DNA of 64,000 bases from Nymphalis io (lineage: Eukaryota; Arthropoda; Insecta; Lepidoptera; Nymphalidae). The notes beneath the pieces were generated by a model. That model searched no databases. It saw nothing but the letters and a program-made list of their open reading frames with translations, and was not told where the DNA came from. The DNA is taken from assembly GCF_905147045.1 (NCBI RefSeq), contig NC_065888.1, positions 12,777,001 to 12,841,000 of the forward strand, given 5' to 3'. Both the position numbers and the translations under genes were made by a program. Of this stretch, positions 61,331 through 64,000 are shown one piece after another; positions within the stretch are counted from its first letter, which is position 1, and each line of letters begins with the position of its first letter.

Positions 61331-62799
61331 GCGGGTTCCTAACTCATCTGAGATTTTTCTTTCCGAACTTTCGGTTTTTTAATAATCAATAAGCAAGCAT
61401 AATACTTTTATAATTAATTGTTTTTTTTAATTAAATAAGAATTTGTAATAATTAAATGTATATCAGTAAAATAAGCTATATATTATTAAAATCTCATTTA
61501 AATACTATTTTTACACACATTTTGAAAGTACACATAATAAAATTTCATACAACTAAAGGCAAATCTGAAATAGACCATCAAATTGCAACTGAATGTGTAC
61601 GCTTTTATCATAAGCTTAACCGCTAAGTCCAGAGTCATTTGCATAACTGTTTGAGGTTGAAAGTATAAATTTAAACAAGATGTAATTTTTTATAAGCACA
61701 ATTGTGAGATAAATCTTTAGAAATAACAATATTTAACAAAATTGTGTACATTATATTGTTATTTTGAGACATTATTTATAGATCCTTTTACATAATATCT
61801 TTTATAATTATGTATATTAGGCTTTGTTATTGTATAAATTGAGCAAATGATTTTTTTAATTGACACTATAACCAAGATAATAATAATGTCCTCTGGACCG
61901 AACCGAACACCAAAGTGCCCTATTTTTTATTAATTCTGTTTTTTTTGTATTTATAAAATATGTTATATGTTGTATAGTTACCTAATAGAGTTCATATTTA
62001 TATCGTTGTATTCAAAAAACAAACTGAAAACAAAAATAAAGTCTTGCCTCGGGGACATAAAAATTGCAAATTCTCCATACTGCAGTGCGATAAAACATAA
62101 AGCAAAATTACCACACACAAAAACCAATCTCCTGGGATACAAAGAGAACGTTCAACTACGAATGCATAATGTTACAATTCAGATGTAAAAAATAAAACCT
62201 ATGCGTGTCATTGTTTCCATGTATCGATTACGGAAGAAGGCTGTATTAAGTTAAAAACTTAATGCCACGATAAAATTATCATGTTGTCCCAATTGTTAAT
62301 GTAAGTGCTGGCACCCTTATCTCTCCTCAGCGGGAAATTATCAATCAATTATATTTTATTTTTATCTAAATAAGCCAATGGTATATAATAAAATAGTGAC
62401 ATTTTGGTGGATCTAGATCAACCTTACTTTTTTAAAGAGGTATAAGCAGAGTAAATGGATATTGTTAAATAAAACTAAAAAATTTGCTCATTGTAGTTAT
62501 TCTAATGCCCAACTAAAATAGCATTGCGTAACAGTGCAAAAGGTTGTATCTAAAATTATGCGTACTTTAGAGCAGAGCATAAAATCTTAATAATTCCGTA
62601 TGTTTTAACATAATTTACATATTTTTACCTCTACCATTTCCATGGAAACTTAAGAATAACTTAACCTCATTAGATTTATAAATAAAAAAATACAGTTATA
62701 TACGACGTTCTTTAATTTTAGTAATAACTACATTTTCACGTACCAATTTAACTCTTTTGCATTAACAGTATCTTTCATTTTTTGTTTCGTTTCGTTTAG
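61331..62799. other. intronic, possible missing exon between 60841 and 62800
   Basis: AT-rich. A strong acceptor (cttatctctcctcag, ending 62330) and a GTAAGTG donor (62300) exist, but no exon fits the needed phases. The ORF at 61967-62188 is unrecognised. Confidence 0.4.
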
Positions 62800-62866
62800 G
62801 CAATAATTTTATAACAACGAAGGACCTGCTAAGACAGCTTATTGACAATGCAAGTGGACAATATAG
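62800..62866 (+). CDS. candidate internal exon, product unknown
   Basis: The pyrimidine-rich acceptor ttttttgtttcgtttcgtttag and donor ATAG|GTACAT bound 67 nt. These read, after 2 nt, NNFITTKDLLRQLIDNASGQ, then Y and a split codon. Only this frame is open. The following intron would be 60 nt with a plausible branch point (tcctaattac). The sequence looks like an amphipathic helix (KDLLRQLID). It joins the next exon to make Ser. Confidence 0.45.
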
Positions 62867-62926
62867 GTACATTTTACTACAAAGTGACAAAAACAAATAC
62901 TCCTAATTACACATCAATAAACATAG

Positions 62927-63044
62927 CCATAAATTATATGACAAGAAAAATCTTGATGAAGCAGCATCATGGCTACAACAGCGACTTCCAGGCAACCCTA
63001 AGGTAGAGGAAAGAAACAGAAGAAAGAAAGGACCTTCTAATTAA
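62927..63044 (+). CDS. candidate terminal exon, product unknown
   Basis: After acceptor aaacatag, one base completes Ser and the frame reads HKLYDKKNLDEAASWLQQRL, then PGNPKVEERNRRKKGPSN and TAA. It is helix-prone and ends in a basic tail that could be a nuclear localisation signal (RNRRKK). A possible donor AAG|GTAGAG at 63002-63003 means the true frame might instead leave after PGNPK. Together with 62800-62866 it forms a phase-consistent pair on the strand opposite to bib. The family was not recognised. Confidence 0.45.
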
Positions 63045-63349
63045 AAAGAAATACAAAGTTGGAATTTTTTATAATTTGTAATAACAGAGAACATTTTAGA
63101 AATAAACTAAATATAACTCGAACTCTAGATAAATAAAAGTTAGTCGTGAATTGTGGTGAGTAAGTTTAAATGACGTGAATACAATAGCTCAACCCGCCAC
63201 TTATCAAGAGGGATTTTGAATCTGACAAGTTGTATTAATGCGTATTATTTATTTTTACCTACAAAGCATCATTGTTTACCTTACAGCACGATGTATGAAG
63301 AAGATTTAATAAAAATGTGACCTATACGACGCTTTTATCGTTTTATATA

Positions 63350-63415
63350 TTTTTTTTTTATTTTAATTAGGCAAATGAGTAGACCACCTTGTATTAAATG
63401 ATCACCATAGACAAG
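63350..63415 (-). mobile_element. reverse tail fragment related to SINE A and to the LINE at 30.5 kb
   Basis: A T run is followed by aggcaaatgagtagaccacc and aaatgatcaccatagac. The words are intermediate between the SINE A tail and the 3' UTR of the LINE at 30520 (gggcaaattactctactcca). It abuts a plus-strand SINE A head to head. Confidence 0.5.
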
Positions 63416-63417
63416 AC

Positions 63418-63710
63418 TGGTGGTAGAGCTTTGTGCAAGCTCGTCTGTGTAGGTACCACCCACTCATCAGATATTCTACCGCAAAACAGCAGTATTTGGT
63501 ATTGTTGTGTTCCAGTTTGAAGGGTGAGTGAGCCAGTGTAATTACAGGCACAAGGGACATAACATCTTAGTTCCCAAGGTTGGTGACGCATTGGTGATGT
63601 AAGCGATGGTTAACATTTCTTACAATGCCAATGTCTAAGGGCGTTTGGTGACCACTTACCATCAGGTGGCCCATATGCTCGTCCGCCTCCCTATTCTTTA
63701 AAAAAAAAAA
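63418..63710 (+). mobile_element. SINE family A, full-length young copy
   Basis: It runs from ctggtggtagagctttgtgc to cgcctccctattctttaaaa and is complete. The antisense ORF at 63394-63591 is a by-product. Confidence 0.85.
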
Positions 63711-64000
63711 CAATGGCGCTCAAAAGAATATATAAACAATTACTACAATACCGTCAATGAGCTGCCTGTTACAGGAACCAAGATATCGTCCCTTTTGTCC
63801 TTTATGGGCACGAAATTGAATTATTTTTCTCTTTTTAGTGGATTTGGTTATTTTTTTAATCAATGCTTTCAAGTGAAACATCTTTTGACACACGTTGGGC
63901 ATAAGAAGAATTCGTATGCTCGGCATGCCACTTCTCCGCCGCCGCTCTTTACTCCTTTGTGAGTGCGTGGCGTATATAATATTGCTTTGTTTTTTTTATT
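63711..64000. other. intronic, nothing recognised
   Basis: The reverse-strand ORF at 63926-63720 has no motif. No upstream bib exon was found here. Confidence 0.5.

Noticed and set aside
1..64000. CRISPR arrays, operons, rRNA, mitochondrial insertions, viral genes
   Set aside because: I scanned for evenly spaced repeats, ribosomal words and viral-type long ORFs. None was seen.

Overview
The window is AT-rich nuclear DNA from a moth or butterfly. Two things point to Lepidoptera. Several tRNA-derived SINE families and non-LTR retrotransposon tails of lepidopteran type are scattered through it. Two spliced exons encode an insect Big brain-type aquaporin. From memory, the most abundant SINE resembles the Metulj group of nymphalid butterflies, but I could not compare sequences.

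The backbone is the minus-strand gene big brain (bib). Two consecutive internal exons lie at 60054-59928 and 2288-2078. Their reading phases fit exactly, and the intron between them is 57,639 bp. The exon carrying the second NPA motif lies beyond position 1. The exons for the first membrane helices lie beyond position 64000. Almost everything else is therefore intronic.

Inside the large intron a chain of five small minus-strand exons (53843 down to 48090) joins in phase. It ends at a stop codon followed by AATAAA about 190 bp downstream, and it encodes the C-terminal part of an unrecognised protein that looks extracellular. Weaker ab initio exon candidates are on the plus strand at 12001-12684 (possible membrane protein), 12979-13097 and 59447-59638. 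A minus-strand first-exon candidate is at 22248-22190. In the next upstream bib intron there are plus-strand candidates at 60774-60841 and 62800-63044. None of these could be tied to a named family.

The rest is repeats: about 16 copies or fragments of SINE family A, about 19 of a tRNA-headed SINE family B, at least two other SINE types, three 5'-truncated LINE remnants (22.8, 30.5 and 57.7 kb), fragments of common lepidopteran interspersed repeats, two long AT runs, and one dispersed direct duplication (32.7 and 33.6 kb).

The least expected feature is a set of perfect or near-perfect fold-back hairpins, most with a loop of exactly 4 nt (8222-8263, 8271-8336, 32369-32392, 47583-47612, 49419-49448, 61291-61330). 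A further one inside a SINE copy (2779-2801) can be compared with sister copies and looks like the product of a replication template switch. No functional tRNA, rRNA, CRISPR array or prokaryotic operon was seen.
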